Below are positions 1 through 6,835 of a stretch of 13,244 bases of DNA, one piece after another. The notes under the pieces were generated by a model, which saw only the letters and a list, made by a program, of their open reading frames with translations, did not search any database and was not told the DNA's origin. Positions within the stretch are counted from its first letter, which is position 1. Each line of letters opens with the position of its first letter. Origin of the DNA: Deltaproteobacteria bacterium (GTDB lineage Bacteria > Desulfobacterota > JADFXK01); the NCBI GenBank assembly GCA_015233285.1, contig JADFYA010000012.1, forward strand, positions 9,641-22,884, in the 5' to 3' direction. The position numbers were made by a program, and so were the translations under genes.

Positions 1-963
1 CAAATCAAACATGGAGTGACCATCCTGGCCACCGGAGGACTACCGAACCGGCCCAAAGAGTACTTGTTAGGGCAGCATCCTTCGGTCAGGACGCAACTTG
101 ATCTGGATGCCTTTATCGAAGATCATCCGGAACGGGTGGCCAAGTGGAACAATGTGGTCATGATCCAGTGCGTCGGGTCGCGCATCCCTGGAAACCCCAA
201 CTGTTCACGCCTATGTTGCCAGGCCGCAATAAAGAATGCTCTGCGCATCCAAAGCCTGAATCCCGCTGCGCGCGTCTTTGTGTTGTACCGGGATATGCGG
301 ACTTACGGATTCCATGAAGATTATTACCGAAAGGCCCGAGAACAGGGCGCCATTTTCGCTCACTATGATCTCGAGAACAAGCCTGTGGTCCAGGCCGACG
401 GGGCTCAGTTGACCGTGACCTTCACCGATCCCATTTTGCAGAGGAAACTGACGGTTCCGACCGACAGTCTGTGCTTGAGCACCGGTATTGTGGCCGACGA
501 CGAAGCTACCGAAGACCTGGCCATGATTTTTCGCCTACCGCGGACTTCCGACGGGTTCTTTCTGGAAGAGCACGTCAAACTCAGACCGGTGGATCTACCC
601 GTCCCTGGATTTTTCGTTGCAGGAACGGCGCACTCGCCCAAGGCCATCCGTGAAAGCATCGCCCAGGCCCAAGCTGCGGCCGGCCGCGCCCAGACACTTT
701 TGGCTAAAGACATCATAAATCTCGGCGCCGGTGTGGCCCGGGTGGATGGAAAGAAATGCGCCGCCTGTCTAATTTGTGTCCGCGCCTGTCCGTTCGACGT
801 TCCGTTTATCAATGCGGATGGTTATTCGGAGATCGACCCGGCCAAATGTCATGGCTGCGGAGTGTGTGCGGCGGAATGTCCGGCCAAAGCCATTCAACTC
901 ATGCAATTCGAGGATGATCAGGTGGTGGCCAGGCTGGATGGACTTTTGGAAAGGATATCGTAA
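1..963 (+). CDS. hdrA: HdrA-like heterodisulfide reductase subunit A, C-terminal part (5' end outside window)
   Basis: The frame is open from base 1, so the start lies upstream and 320 residues are visible. HdrA is a flavoprotein that carries FAD and several [4Fe-4S] clusters and is the electron-bifurcating core of Hdr complexes. Seen here: an ATGG segment of the FAD-binding fold at about residue 10, the HdrA-typical cysteine set C57/C68/C72/C73 (QCVGSR, then CSRLCC), and a C-terminal 2x[4Fe-4S] ferredoxin domain with C253/C256/C259/C263 and C283/C286/C289/C293, each last Cys followed by Pro. The stop overlaps the next ATG by one base (TAATG), implying translational coupling to mvhD. With mvhD, metV and metF following, it most likely serves a methylenetetrahydrofolate reductase complex rather than a methanogen-type CoM-CoB reductase. 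QmoA-type proteins are relatives, but the two C-terminal ferredoxin sites and the neighbours favour HdrA. Confidence 0.93.
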   Translation, partial: QIKHGVTILATGGLPNRPKEYLLGQHPSVRTQLDLDAFIEDHPERVAKWNNVVMIQCVGSRIPGNPNCSRLCCQAAIKNALRIQSLNPAARVFVLYRDMRTYGFHEDYYRKAREQGAIFAHYDLENKPVVQADGAQLTVTFTDPILQRKLTVPTDSLCLSTGIVADDEATEDLAMIFRLPRTSDGFFLEEHVKLRPVDLPVPGFFVAGTAHSPKAIRESIAQAQAAAGRAQTLLAKDIINLGAGVARVDGKKCAACLICVRACPFDVPFINADGYSEIDPAKCHGCGVCAAECPAKAIQLMQFEDDQVVARLDGLLERIS

Positions 964-1406
964 TGGAATTTTTTGAACCTGTAATTGTGGCTTTCTGTTG
1001 CCATTATTGCGCCTATACGGCCGCGGACATGGCCGGCAGCAAGCGGCTCGAATATCCTCCTAACGTCAAGATCGTGCGGGTGCCCTGTTCCGGCAAAGTC
1101 GATGCCCTATACATAATGAAAGCCTTCGAAAAGGGGGCTGACGGGGTGTATGTCGCAGGATGTTTGGAGGGGGACTGCCACTTTAAGAACGGCAACGTAA
1201 AGGCGGGGCTGCGGGTGACTTACCTGAAGAAGCTGCTTGATAAAATTGGCATTGGTGGGGAACGGTTGGAAATAGTCTTGATGTCGGCCGGGATGGGAGA
1301 GCGTTTCGTCCTGACCGCCGGCGAAATGACGGAGAAGATCCGAAAACTGGGACCCACCCCGATCAGAGCCGCCCTGGACAACGCCCGGCAAGAGTCCGCA
1401 GCCTGA
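963..1406 (+). CDS. mvhD: MvhD/FlpD-family [2Fe-2S] electron transfer subunit
   Basis: This 147-residue protein is the size of methyl-viologen-reducing hydrogenase delta subunits. MvhD carries a [2Fe-2S] cluster and passes electrons from a donor (hydrogenase, formate dehydrogenase or NADH module) to HdrA. Visible cysteines are C12, C13 and C16 (FCCHYC), C42 (VPCSGK) and C66/C71 (GCLEGDC), the family pattern. The ATG at 963 shares its A with the hdrA stop, so the two are co-translated. No hydrogenase large or small subunit lies in the window, so the electron donor is unknown. In Moorella-type clusters MvhD occurs with HdrA, MetF and MetV without a hydrogenase, which matches this order. Identification rests on the cysteine pattern, length and position after hdrA. 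Confidence 0.93.
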   Translation: MEFFEPVIVAFCCHYCAYTAADMAGSKRLEYPPNVKIVRVPCSGKVDALYIMKAFEKGADGVYVAGCLEGDCHFKNGNVKAGLRVTYLKKLLDKIGIGGERLEIVLMSAGMGERFVLTAGEMTEKIRKLGPTPIRAALDNARQESAA

Positions 1407-1420
1407 CTGATAGCTATTTA

Positions 1421-1425
1421 AGGAG
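1421..1425 (+). promoter_or_regulatory. Ribosome binding site of metV
   Basis: AGGAG lies 11 bases before the ATG at 1437, in the 30-base gap after mvhD. It supports this start and shows that metV is translated independently rather than by overlap. Confidence 0.6.
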
Positions 1426-1436
1426 AGTGAACGACA

Positions 1437-2102
1437 ATGATCACTGCTGAACAAAAACCCATGGATGAACTCATTGAATGTGTCAAGCCTCATAGTCGCA
1501 TTCTGCTCGTCGGCTGTAACGAATGCGTCACGGTTTGTGCAGCGGGAGGGCGGAAGGAGGTGGGACTCCTGGCCTCCGCTCTGCGGATGGCGTTTATGAA
1601 GGAAGGCAAATTCATCGATGTCATTGAAATCACCTTGGAACGGCAATGCGATCCTGAATACATAGAGGAACTGGTTGGGCGCATTGGTCAAGCCGACGCG
1701 GTCCTCTCCATGGCCTGCGGTTGCGGCGTTCAAGAAGTCGCCCGGCGCTTTAAGGAAAAACCGGTTTACCCCGCGGTCAACACCAAGTTCATGGGCGCCT
1801 CTGAACGTCAGGGAGTCTGGGCGGAACGCTGCCAGGGTTGCGGAGATTGTCTGCTGGGTATAACCGGAGGCGTTTGCCCCATTGCCCGTTGCTCCAAGCG
1901 TCTGCTTAACGGCCCATGCGGCGGCTCCACCAATGGTAAGTGTGAAATCAGCCGGGACGTTGACTGCGCCTGGCAGCTTATCTGGGATCGATTAAAGGCT
2001 TTGGGCATGGAACATCGATATGAGGAAAACATACCCTCAAAGGATTGGCGGACCAGCCGGGGAAGCGGTCCCCGGAAGATCATAAGAGAGGATTTGGCAT
2101 GA
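1437..2102 (+). CDS. metV: MetV, zinc/iron-sulfur partner subunit of methylenetetrahydrofolate reductase
   Basis: The 221-residue protein matches the methylene-tetrahydrofolate reductase C-terminal domain family (MetV). MetV binds MetF and is thought to link its flavin to the electron-transfer subunits. It is rich in cysteine: C27/C30/C34 (GCNECVTVC) near the N-terminus, C94/C96 (ACGCG), then a dense C-terminal block C132/C135/C138/C147/C152/C161/C169 containing QGCGDC, GGVCP and GPCGG. The first part has the alternating hydrophobic pattern of a Rossmann-like fold. The stop overlaps the metF start in ATGATGA, so MetV and MetF are probably made in equal amounts. In acetogens such as Moorella, MetV occurs with MetF, HdrA and MvhD, and this order supports the call strongly. 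Confidence 0.93.
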   Translation: MITAEQKPMDELIECVKPHSRILLVGCNECVTVCAAGGRKEVGLLASALRMAFMKEGKFIDVIEITLERQCDPEYIEELVGRIGQADAVLSMACGCGVQEVARRFKEKPVYPAVNTKFMGASERQGVWAERCQGCGDCLLGITGGVCPIARCSKRLLNGPCGGSTNGKCEISRDVDCAWQLIWDRLKALGMEHRYEENIPSKDWRTSRGSGPRKIIREDLA

Positions 2103-3025
2103 TGAAAACGGAAAGCGCACTGGAAAAAATTTTGGCGGCGGGTCATCTGGCGGTCACCTCTGAATGTGGGCCGCCGCGCGGCACAGCTTCGGAAAAGGTG
2201 CGACAAAAGGCGGAAATGCTCAGGAACCATGTCGACGCGGTCAACGTCACCGACAATCAGACGGCCATGGTCCGGATGTCCAGCCTGGCGGCCTGTATCC
2301 ATATCAAGCAAATGGGCATCGATCCCATTCTCCAGATGGTCACGCGGGATCGTAACCGGCTGGCCATGCAAAGCGACATTCTCGGCGCCTATTCCCACGG
2401 CATCAACACCATGCTGTGCCTGTCCGGCGACCATCCCTACTTTGGTGACCATCCCATGGCGGACGGCGTCTATGACCTGGATTCCATTCAATTCGTCCAG
2501 ATGGTCAAGAATATGCGCGATGAAGGGAAGTTTCAGGGTGGCGCCGATATCGAAGATCCCCCCAAGATGTTCATCGGCGCGGCGGCCAATCCATTCGCTG
2601 ATCCCTTTGAACTACGCGTTGCCCGGCTGGCCAAAAAGGTTAAGGCCGGTGTCGATTTTATTCAGACCCAGTGCATCTATAATGTGGAGAAATTCGAAAA
2701 GTGGATGGAAGGGGTTCGGGCGCGGGGTCTGGATGAAAAGGTGGTCATCCTGGCCGGTATTACTCCGATGAAGACCGCGGGCATGGCTAAGTACATGAAA
2801 AATAAAGTACCGGGAATGGATGTTCCTGATGAGCTGGTTAAGCGGATGTCCGGTGTGCCTAAGGAAAAGCAGGCTGATGAAGGAATCAAGATCTGCCTGG
2901 AGACCATCGAAAGATTGAAAGGGGTTAAGGGCGTGCGTGGTTTTCACATCATGGCCATCGAGTGGGAACAAAAAGTTCCTGAGATCGTTGAGCAGGCCGG
3001 CCTTTTTCCGAGGCCGCGGATCTAA
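2099..3025 (+). CDS. metF: MetF, 5,10-methylenetetrahydrofolate reductase
   Basis: This flavin-dependent TIM-barrel enzyme reduces methylene-H4folate to methyl-H4folate. The reading frame opens at 2045, but I place the start at 2099: it gives a 4-base overlap with metV, has a purine-rich AAGAGAGG stretch before it, and starts where family similarity starts. That gives 308 residues. E22 in TSECGPP corresponds to the catalytic Glu of the EFFPP motif in E. coli MetF, and D111 in LSGDHP to the conserved flavin-site Asp of the LRGD motif. C-terminal segments VILAGITPM and GFHIMAIEWE are also family-like. Beside metV, hdrA and mvhD it most likely forms part of a multi-subunit complex acting in the Wood-Ljungdahl methyl branch, in either the CO2-fixing or the acetate-oxidising direction. 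Confidence 0.95.
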   Translation: MMKTESALEKILAAGHLAVTSECGPPRGTASEKVRQKAEMLRNHVDAVNVTDNQTAMVRMSSLAACIHIKQMGIDPILQMVTRDRNRLAMQSDILGAYSHGINTMLCLSGDHPYFGDHPMADGVYDLDSIQFVQMVKNMRDEGKFQGGADIEDPPKMFIGAAANPFADPFELRVARLAKKVKAGVDFIQTQCIYNVEKFEKWMEGVRARGLDEKVVILAGITPMKTAGMAKYMKNKVPGMDVPDELVKRMSGVPKEKQADEGIKICLETIERLKGVKGVRGFHIMAIEWEQKVPEIVEQAGLFPRPRI

Positions 3026-3095
3026 CTTCTGAAGTAACTTTAGCTTAAATCATAAGCGTGACTTGAACATAGATGACGACGAAGGAGACAAATTC

Positions 3096-3485
3096 ATGAG
3101 TGACAAGAAACTAGTTTTATTGGTGGATGACGACGCCGACATGGTGGATGCGGTTTCTTTAAAGCTGGAAAGCCTTAATTATAGGACAGCTAAGGCTTAC
3201 GACGGAGTCGAGGGATGGGAAAAGATCAAAATAGAGAAACCCGATTTGATGATCTTAGACGTGATGATGCCGCGCAAGGACGGATTCGAGTTGTGTAAGG
3301 AAATCAAATCGGATCCTAAGTACAAGGACATCACCATCATCTTGCTCACCGGAGTAGCCGACCACGTGGCCAGCACCAGTTATACTCATATGGATGGCAA
3401 GACGACTCCGGCAGATGACTACATCCCCAAACCCGTTGATCTGGATAAGCTCATGCAGATCGTGCAAGATAACATGAAACGTTAA
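3096..3485 (+). CDS. Single-domain response regulator (stand-alone receiver)
   Basis: The protein has 129 residues and only a CheY-like receiver domain. Acidic pocket D11/D12/D13, phosphoacceptor D55 (LDVMMP), conserved T85 (LLTG) and K112 (PKP) are all present, so it should be phosphorylatable. There is no DNA-binding or enzymatic output domain; it must act by protein contact or as a phosphorelay intermediate. The start is ATG 3096, chosen because AAGGAG at 3082-3087 lies 8 bases before it; the longer frame from a TTG at 3063 has no such support. It lies 70 bases after metF and before two kinase genes. A stretch after T85 (residues 88-107, including HMDGKTTPADD) is longer than in CheY and typical of receivers next to PAS kinases. 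The partner is probably one of the kinases just downstream. Confidence 0.92.
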   Translation: MSDKKLVLLVDDDADMVDAVSLKLESLNYRTAKAYDGVEGWEKIKIEKPDLMILDVMMPRKDGFELCKEIKSDPKYKDITIILLTGVADHVASTSYTHMDGKTTPADDYIPKPVDLDKLMQIVQDNMKR

Positions 3486-3511
3486 CGGCGGAGCCGCCTA
3501 TTATTACTCCA

Positions 3512-3561
3512 GCCCCAGCCACTGAGGGATCATCGTATGATTTCCTGAGTGGTGTTGGGGC
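3512..3561 (+). other. Long imperfect hairpin between receiver and kinase genes
   Basis: GCCCCA (3512-3517) pairs with TGGGGC (3556-3561). CCACT (3519-3523) pairs with AGTGG (3548-3552), and ATCAT (3529-3533) with ATGAT (3537-3541), giving a long stem with small internal loops. A seven-T run follows at 3606-3612 but is not adjacent. It may be a partial terminator or leader structure before the kinase gene. Bases 3486-3669 otherwise contain no gene. Confidence 0.45.
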
Positions 3562-3669
3562 GCGTTCCGGTCGAGGCAGTCCAGGCCAAGATCATAGCCG
3601 GGGTCTTTTTTTCCTCCTCTCATAGCCGCAGGATTGACTGTTAAACTTCGGCTTGTGTGCGTCCGTGCC

Positions 3670-5184
3670 ATGAAAACCAGAAAACGCGAACAGATGTATT
3701 GGAGAAGCAAGGTTTTTGAATCTCTATCCCTACCCACGCTCATCATGGATCCGGACAAGACGATCTTGGATGCGAATAGGATGTTCATCGCCAAGTATAA
3801 CCTCGAGTTGGAACAGGTTGTCGGCAAAAAATGTCACGACTTTTTCTACCATTCAGAGGATGGCTGTCCCGCCGATGCCTGTCCGCTTCCGATGGTGCTG
3901 TCCGCCAGGCGGGGACACTCCATCCTCAGGCAGGTACAGACGGTGAATGGCGAAGAGAGTTGGGAGGATCGGGTCTTTTCGCCAATCCTGGGCGATACCG
4001 GCGAGGTGGAATACATTATCGAAAGCATGCGAGATGTCACCAGAATCAAGGTTCTTGAAAAAGAATTAAGTGACATTAAAGAGTTCACGGAAAAAGTCGT
4101 TCAAAGTTCGGCCAGCGGCATCATCGCCGCAAATATTCAGGGAAAGATACTGGTCATGAATCCAGCGGCCCGAGAGCTCTTCGGCTATCCCAATGACGAA
4201 GCCGTCAATGCCATCACCACGGAACAGCTCTATCCACCCGGAGAGGCCCGTGCGATTATGAAGAAGTTGAGGGATCCTCGGGCTGGTCTTGGTGGGCAAG
4301 GAAAGCTCCCGAGCACTATGATAAACATCTGCAGCGCTCAAGGAGAGCGGATTCCCGTTGAAATGACGGCCGCGATTATTTATGAGGGTGATCGGGAAGT
4401 GGCGACCATGGGGATTTTCAATGATCTCCGGGAAAAACTGGCTGCGGAAAAAAAACTTGAAGATATCCTGAAGCGGACCGCCAGCGCCGAAAAACTGGCC
4501 TCACTGGGTCAACTGGCTGCAGGCGTGGCTCACGAAATCAACAACCCGCTGACCGGCATCTTGCTCTATGCCAACTTGATGGTGGAACGACTAGAAGTGG
4601 AAGACCCACAACGCCAAGAATTAAGCTGTGTGATCGAAGACGCCAATCGCTGCCGAGATATTGTTAAGGGCCTTCTGGCTTACAGCCGACAAACAAGCCC
4701 GATTAAGGAAATCTTTCACATCAATGATCTGGTGGAACACAGCCTGACTCTCATCCGAGATCAGAGGCTGTTCATGAATGTGAAAGTAGTCAAGGAATTT
4801 GCACAGGACATGATGTTGATCCATGCGGATAGAAATCAGCTCTGTCAGGTGGTTATAAATCTGGTCATGAACGCGGTCGATGCCATGAAGATGCACGGAA
4901 CCCTGACCCTCCGCACTTATCGAAACGAAATGGCTGACATTGCTTTCCTGGAGGTTTCCGATACTGGTTGCGGAATTCCTAAGGAAGATATTTCCAGAAT
5001 TTTTGATCCATTTTTCACCACAAAAGAGCTCGGCAAGGGTACGGGGCTGGGATTGAGTACGGTATACGGGATTATAAAAGAAAATGGGGGCGGCATTGGG
5101 GTCAAGGAAACAGGGCCTGAAGGCACAACATTTGTCATAGAGCTGCCCCTTGACCAGAACGAAGAAGATGCCCGGTTCATATGA
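3670..5184 (+). CDS. PAS-PAS sensor histidine kinase (NtrB-like)
   Basis: A soluble kinase of about 504 residues from ATG 3670. The start is uncertain: the frame is open from TTG 3634, GTG 3655 is another option, and none has a clear ribosome site. PAS 1 spans about residues 12-120 and contains a cysteine motif C55/C66/C71 (KCHDFF, then DGCPADACP). PAS 2 spans about 130-245 and is followed by a short coiled-coil linker. The dimerisation domain has H288 in GVAHEINNPL, the E/N-P type typical of NtrB-like kinases. The ATPase domain has N401 (NLVMNA), DTGCGIP near 432 and GKGTGLGLS. No transmembrane segment is seen, so it should sense a cytoplasmic signal. The substrate is probably the receiver at 3096 or the one in the hybrid kinase at 5297. 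The ligand is unknown. Confidence 0.93.
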   Translation: MKTRKREQMYWRSKVFESLSLPTLIMDPDKTILDANRMFIAKYNLELEQVVGKKCHDFFYHSEDGCPADACPLPMVLSARRGHSILRQVQTVNGEESWEDRVFSPILGDTGEVEYIIESMRDVTRIKVLEKELSDIKEFTEKVVQSSASGIIAANIQGKILVMNPAARELFGYPNDEAVNAITTEQLYPPGEARAIMKKLRDPRAGLGGQGKLPSTMINICSAQGERIPVEMTAAIIYEGDREVATMGIFNDLREKLAAEKKLEDILKRTASAEKLASLGQLAAGVAHEINNPLTGILLYANLMVERLEVEDPQRQELSCVIEDANRCRDIVKGLLAYSRQTSPIKEIFHINDLVEHSLTLIRDQRLFMNVKVVKEFAQDMMLIHADRNQLCQVVINLVMNAVDAMKMHGTLTLRTYRNEMADIAFLEVSDTGCGIPKEDISRIFDPFFTTKELGKGTGLGLSTVYGIIKENGGGIGVKETGPEGTTFVIELPLDQNEEDARFI

Positions 5185-5200
5185 CGGTGGACTTAGCATG

Positions 5201-5247
5201 GGACAAAATTTCAAGTATGTCATTTATCACTATTGAAGATTTTGTCC
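5201..5247 (+). repeat. Strong inverted repeat between the two kinase genes
   Basis: GGACAAAAT plus TTCAA (5201-5214) pairs with TTGAA plus ATTTTGTCC (5233-5247): 14 base pairs with a single bulged G, around an 18-base loop. It sits in the 112-base gap after the first kinase, and no T run follows, so it is not a standard terminator. It could be an operator or a processed or stabilising RNA hairpin. Confidence 0.6.
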
Positions 5248-5296
5248 GGTACTGAGAACGGCGGCATTTTTGAGAACATTGGAGTAACCAGTTGAC

Positions 5297-6787
5297 ATGA
5301 TGGAAAAAATAGCAGTTAAAGGATATCAAACCCAGAGAATTCTGGTGGTCGATGATGAAAAACGCATTCGCGAAGGCTGCCGTAAGGTCCTAACCCAGGA
5401 AGGTTTCGAAGTGGCCGAGGCTGAAAGCGGGACCATCTCTTTGGAAATGATAGAACGCGAACATTTTGATGTCGTCCTGCTGGATCTAATGATGCCTGCC
5501 CTATCGGGCTTTGATGTACTGACGCATATCAAAGCCGTTCATCCGGATACCACAATCATCGTGATCTCCGGTTATGCCACGGTGGAACACTCTATCGAAG
5601 CCATGAAAAAGGGCGCTTTTGACTTTATTCCCAAGCCCTTTTCCCCGGAACAACTGCGCGTGGTGGTGGCTAAGGCTATCGATTATACGAGCGCGCTTAA
5701 AGACGTCGCCAACGAAAAATCCCGCATGCGGGCTATCATTAATCATCTCAGTGATGGAGTGATGGTTGCCGACAACCGGAAAAGCGTTGTCCTGGCCAAC
5801 CCTGCCTTTTTGAAAATGGTCGGCTATCAGGGAACCGAGGCCATCGGTCGCCGGATCTCTGAGCTGACACACAACCATCAACTCGAGCAAATGGTCGATA
5901 AATCTCTATCTATGCAGGAAAACGACTTTGTCGAATTGTGTGAGGAGCTATCCTCGGCTGGTGAGTCGGCCGACGGGACTTCGGGAGCCACGACTGTCTT
6001 GACTGCGCGGTGTGTCCCTTTTAGAGACAGAATTGGCCGAAACCTGGGCGCTGTCACCTTGTTACACGATATTACTACATTAAAAAAGATGGACCAGCTC
6101 AAGTCCGATTTCGTGTCCATGGTGGCCCATGAGATCCGCAGTCCATTGAATACCGTCCTGATGCAACTCAAGGTGGTTTTGGACGGGCTGGCCGGCGAAC
6201 TTACCCATAAACAACATGAGTTCCTGGACAGAGCCACGGAAAAAATAAAAGGTCTGATCAGCCTGGCCACCGAACTGCTTGACCTGGCCAAGATTGAATC
6301 CGGCCTTCTGTCACAGGAACGCCGGCAAATCAATCTGGTGGCCTTCCTCAACGATCAGGTGGCTTTTCACCTGCCCAGAGCCCAGGCCAAGAACATCGCC
6401 TTGAGTCTACAACCGCCTGTCCCGCCTGTTCCTCCATTGTTGGCCAACCAGCAGAATATGGAGGAGGTCTTTGGCAACCTGATCTCCAATGCCATCAATT
6501 ACACTCCCGAAGGAGGCACGATTATTCTGGCTGTTACCGTGGCCGGCGATTGTGTGTGCATCAGCGTCGCGGATACCGGCATCGGGATTCCGGAGGAGGA
6601 CCTGGAACGCATATTCGAGCGGTTCTACCGGGTCAAAGATGAAAGCACCAAGTATGTTATAGGAACGGGGCTGGGCCTCGCTATTGTTAAAAGCATCGTC
6701 GAGTCTCACCACGGCAGGATTAGTGTGACAAGCCAACCAGGACAAGGGACAACGTTTAGCGTTCACCTGCCCCTGGTCACATCTTAA
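5297..6787 (+). CDS. Hybrid receiver-PAS-histidine kinase
   Basis: A 496-residue protein. The N-terminal receiver (about 13-125) has D19/D20, phosphoacceptor D63 (LDLMMP), S91 (ISGYAT) and K113 (PKPF), and resembles NtrC-type receivers. A PAS domain follows (about 145-265; GVMVADNRKSVVLANPAF). Then comes a HisKA domain with H278 in MVAHEIRSPL, and an ATPase domain with N398 (ISNAINYTPEGG), DTGIGIP near 427 and GTGLGLAI. Between the kinase domains there is an unusual Pro-rich linker, PPVPPVPP, near 373-380. With the receiver at the N-terminus, phosphorylation probably tunes kinase activity, so it could be fed by the upstream kinase and form a cascade. ATG 5297 is preceded by GGAG at 5281-5284 (12-base spacing); a second ATG at 5300 is an alternative. 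No membrane segment. The output target is not visible in the window. Confidence 0.93.
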   Translation: MMEKIAVKGYQTQRILVVDDEKRIREGCRKVLTQEGFEVAEAESGTISLEMIEREHFDVVLLDLMMPALSGFDVLTHIKAVHPDTTIIVISGYATVEHSIEAMKKGAFDFIPKPFSPEQLRVVVAKAIDYTSALKDVANEKSRMRAIINHLSDGVMVADNRKSVVLANPAFLKMVGYQGTEAIGRRISELTHNHQLEQMVDKSLSMQENDFVELCEELSSAGESADGTSGATTVLTARCVPFRDRIGRNLGAVTLLHDITTLKKMDQLKSDFVSMVAHEIRSPLNTVLMQLKVVLDGLAGELTHKQHEFLDRATEKIKGLISLATELLDLAKIESGLLSQERRQINLVAFLNDQVAFHLPRAQAKNIALSLQPPVPPVPPLLANQQNMEEVFGNLISNAINYTPEGGTIILAVTVAGDCVCISVADTGIGIPEEDLERIFERFYRVKDESTKYVIGTGLGLAIVKSIVESHHGRISVTSQPGQGTTFSVHLPLVTS

Positions 6788-6798
6788 CGTCGGTTAAG
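6783..6798 (+). repeat. Short inverted repeat at the end of the hybrid kinase gene
   Basis: CTTAAC (6783-6788) and GTTAAG (6793-6798) form a perfect 6-base inverted repeat around GTCG, overlapping the stop codon and 38 bases before the next start. There is no T run. A weak operator candidate for the Fe-S protein gene, or chance. Confidence 0.3.
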
Positions 6799-6822
6799 TC
6801 CAGTCGATTCCTCAATGGAAAT

Positions 6823-6829
6823 AAAGGAG
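6823..6829 (+). promoter_or_regulatory. Ribosome binding site deciding the start of the Fe-S protein gene
   Basis: AAAGGAG lies 6 bases before ATG 6836. The frame also contains an ATG at 6815, but the ribosome site would then fall inside the coding region, so 6836 is preferred. Confidence 0.75.
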
Positions 6830-6835
6830 TTTCTT

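Noticed and set aside
1107..1733. Minus-strand frame of 208 codons opposite mvhD and metV
   Set aside because: The plus-strand genes have clear cofactor motifs in this region; the antisense product has no recognisable domain.
1808..2491. Minus-strand frame of 227 codons opposite metV and metF
   Set aside because: Antisense to two well-identified genes, with no domain or ribosome site support.
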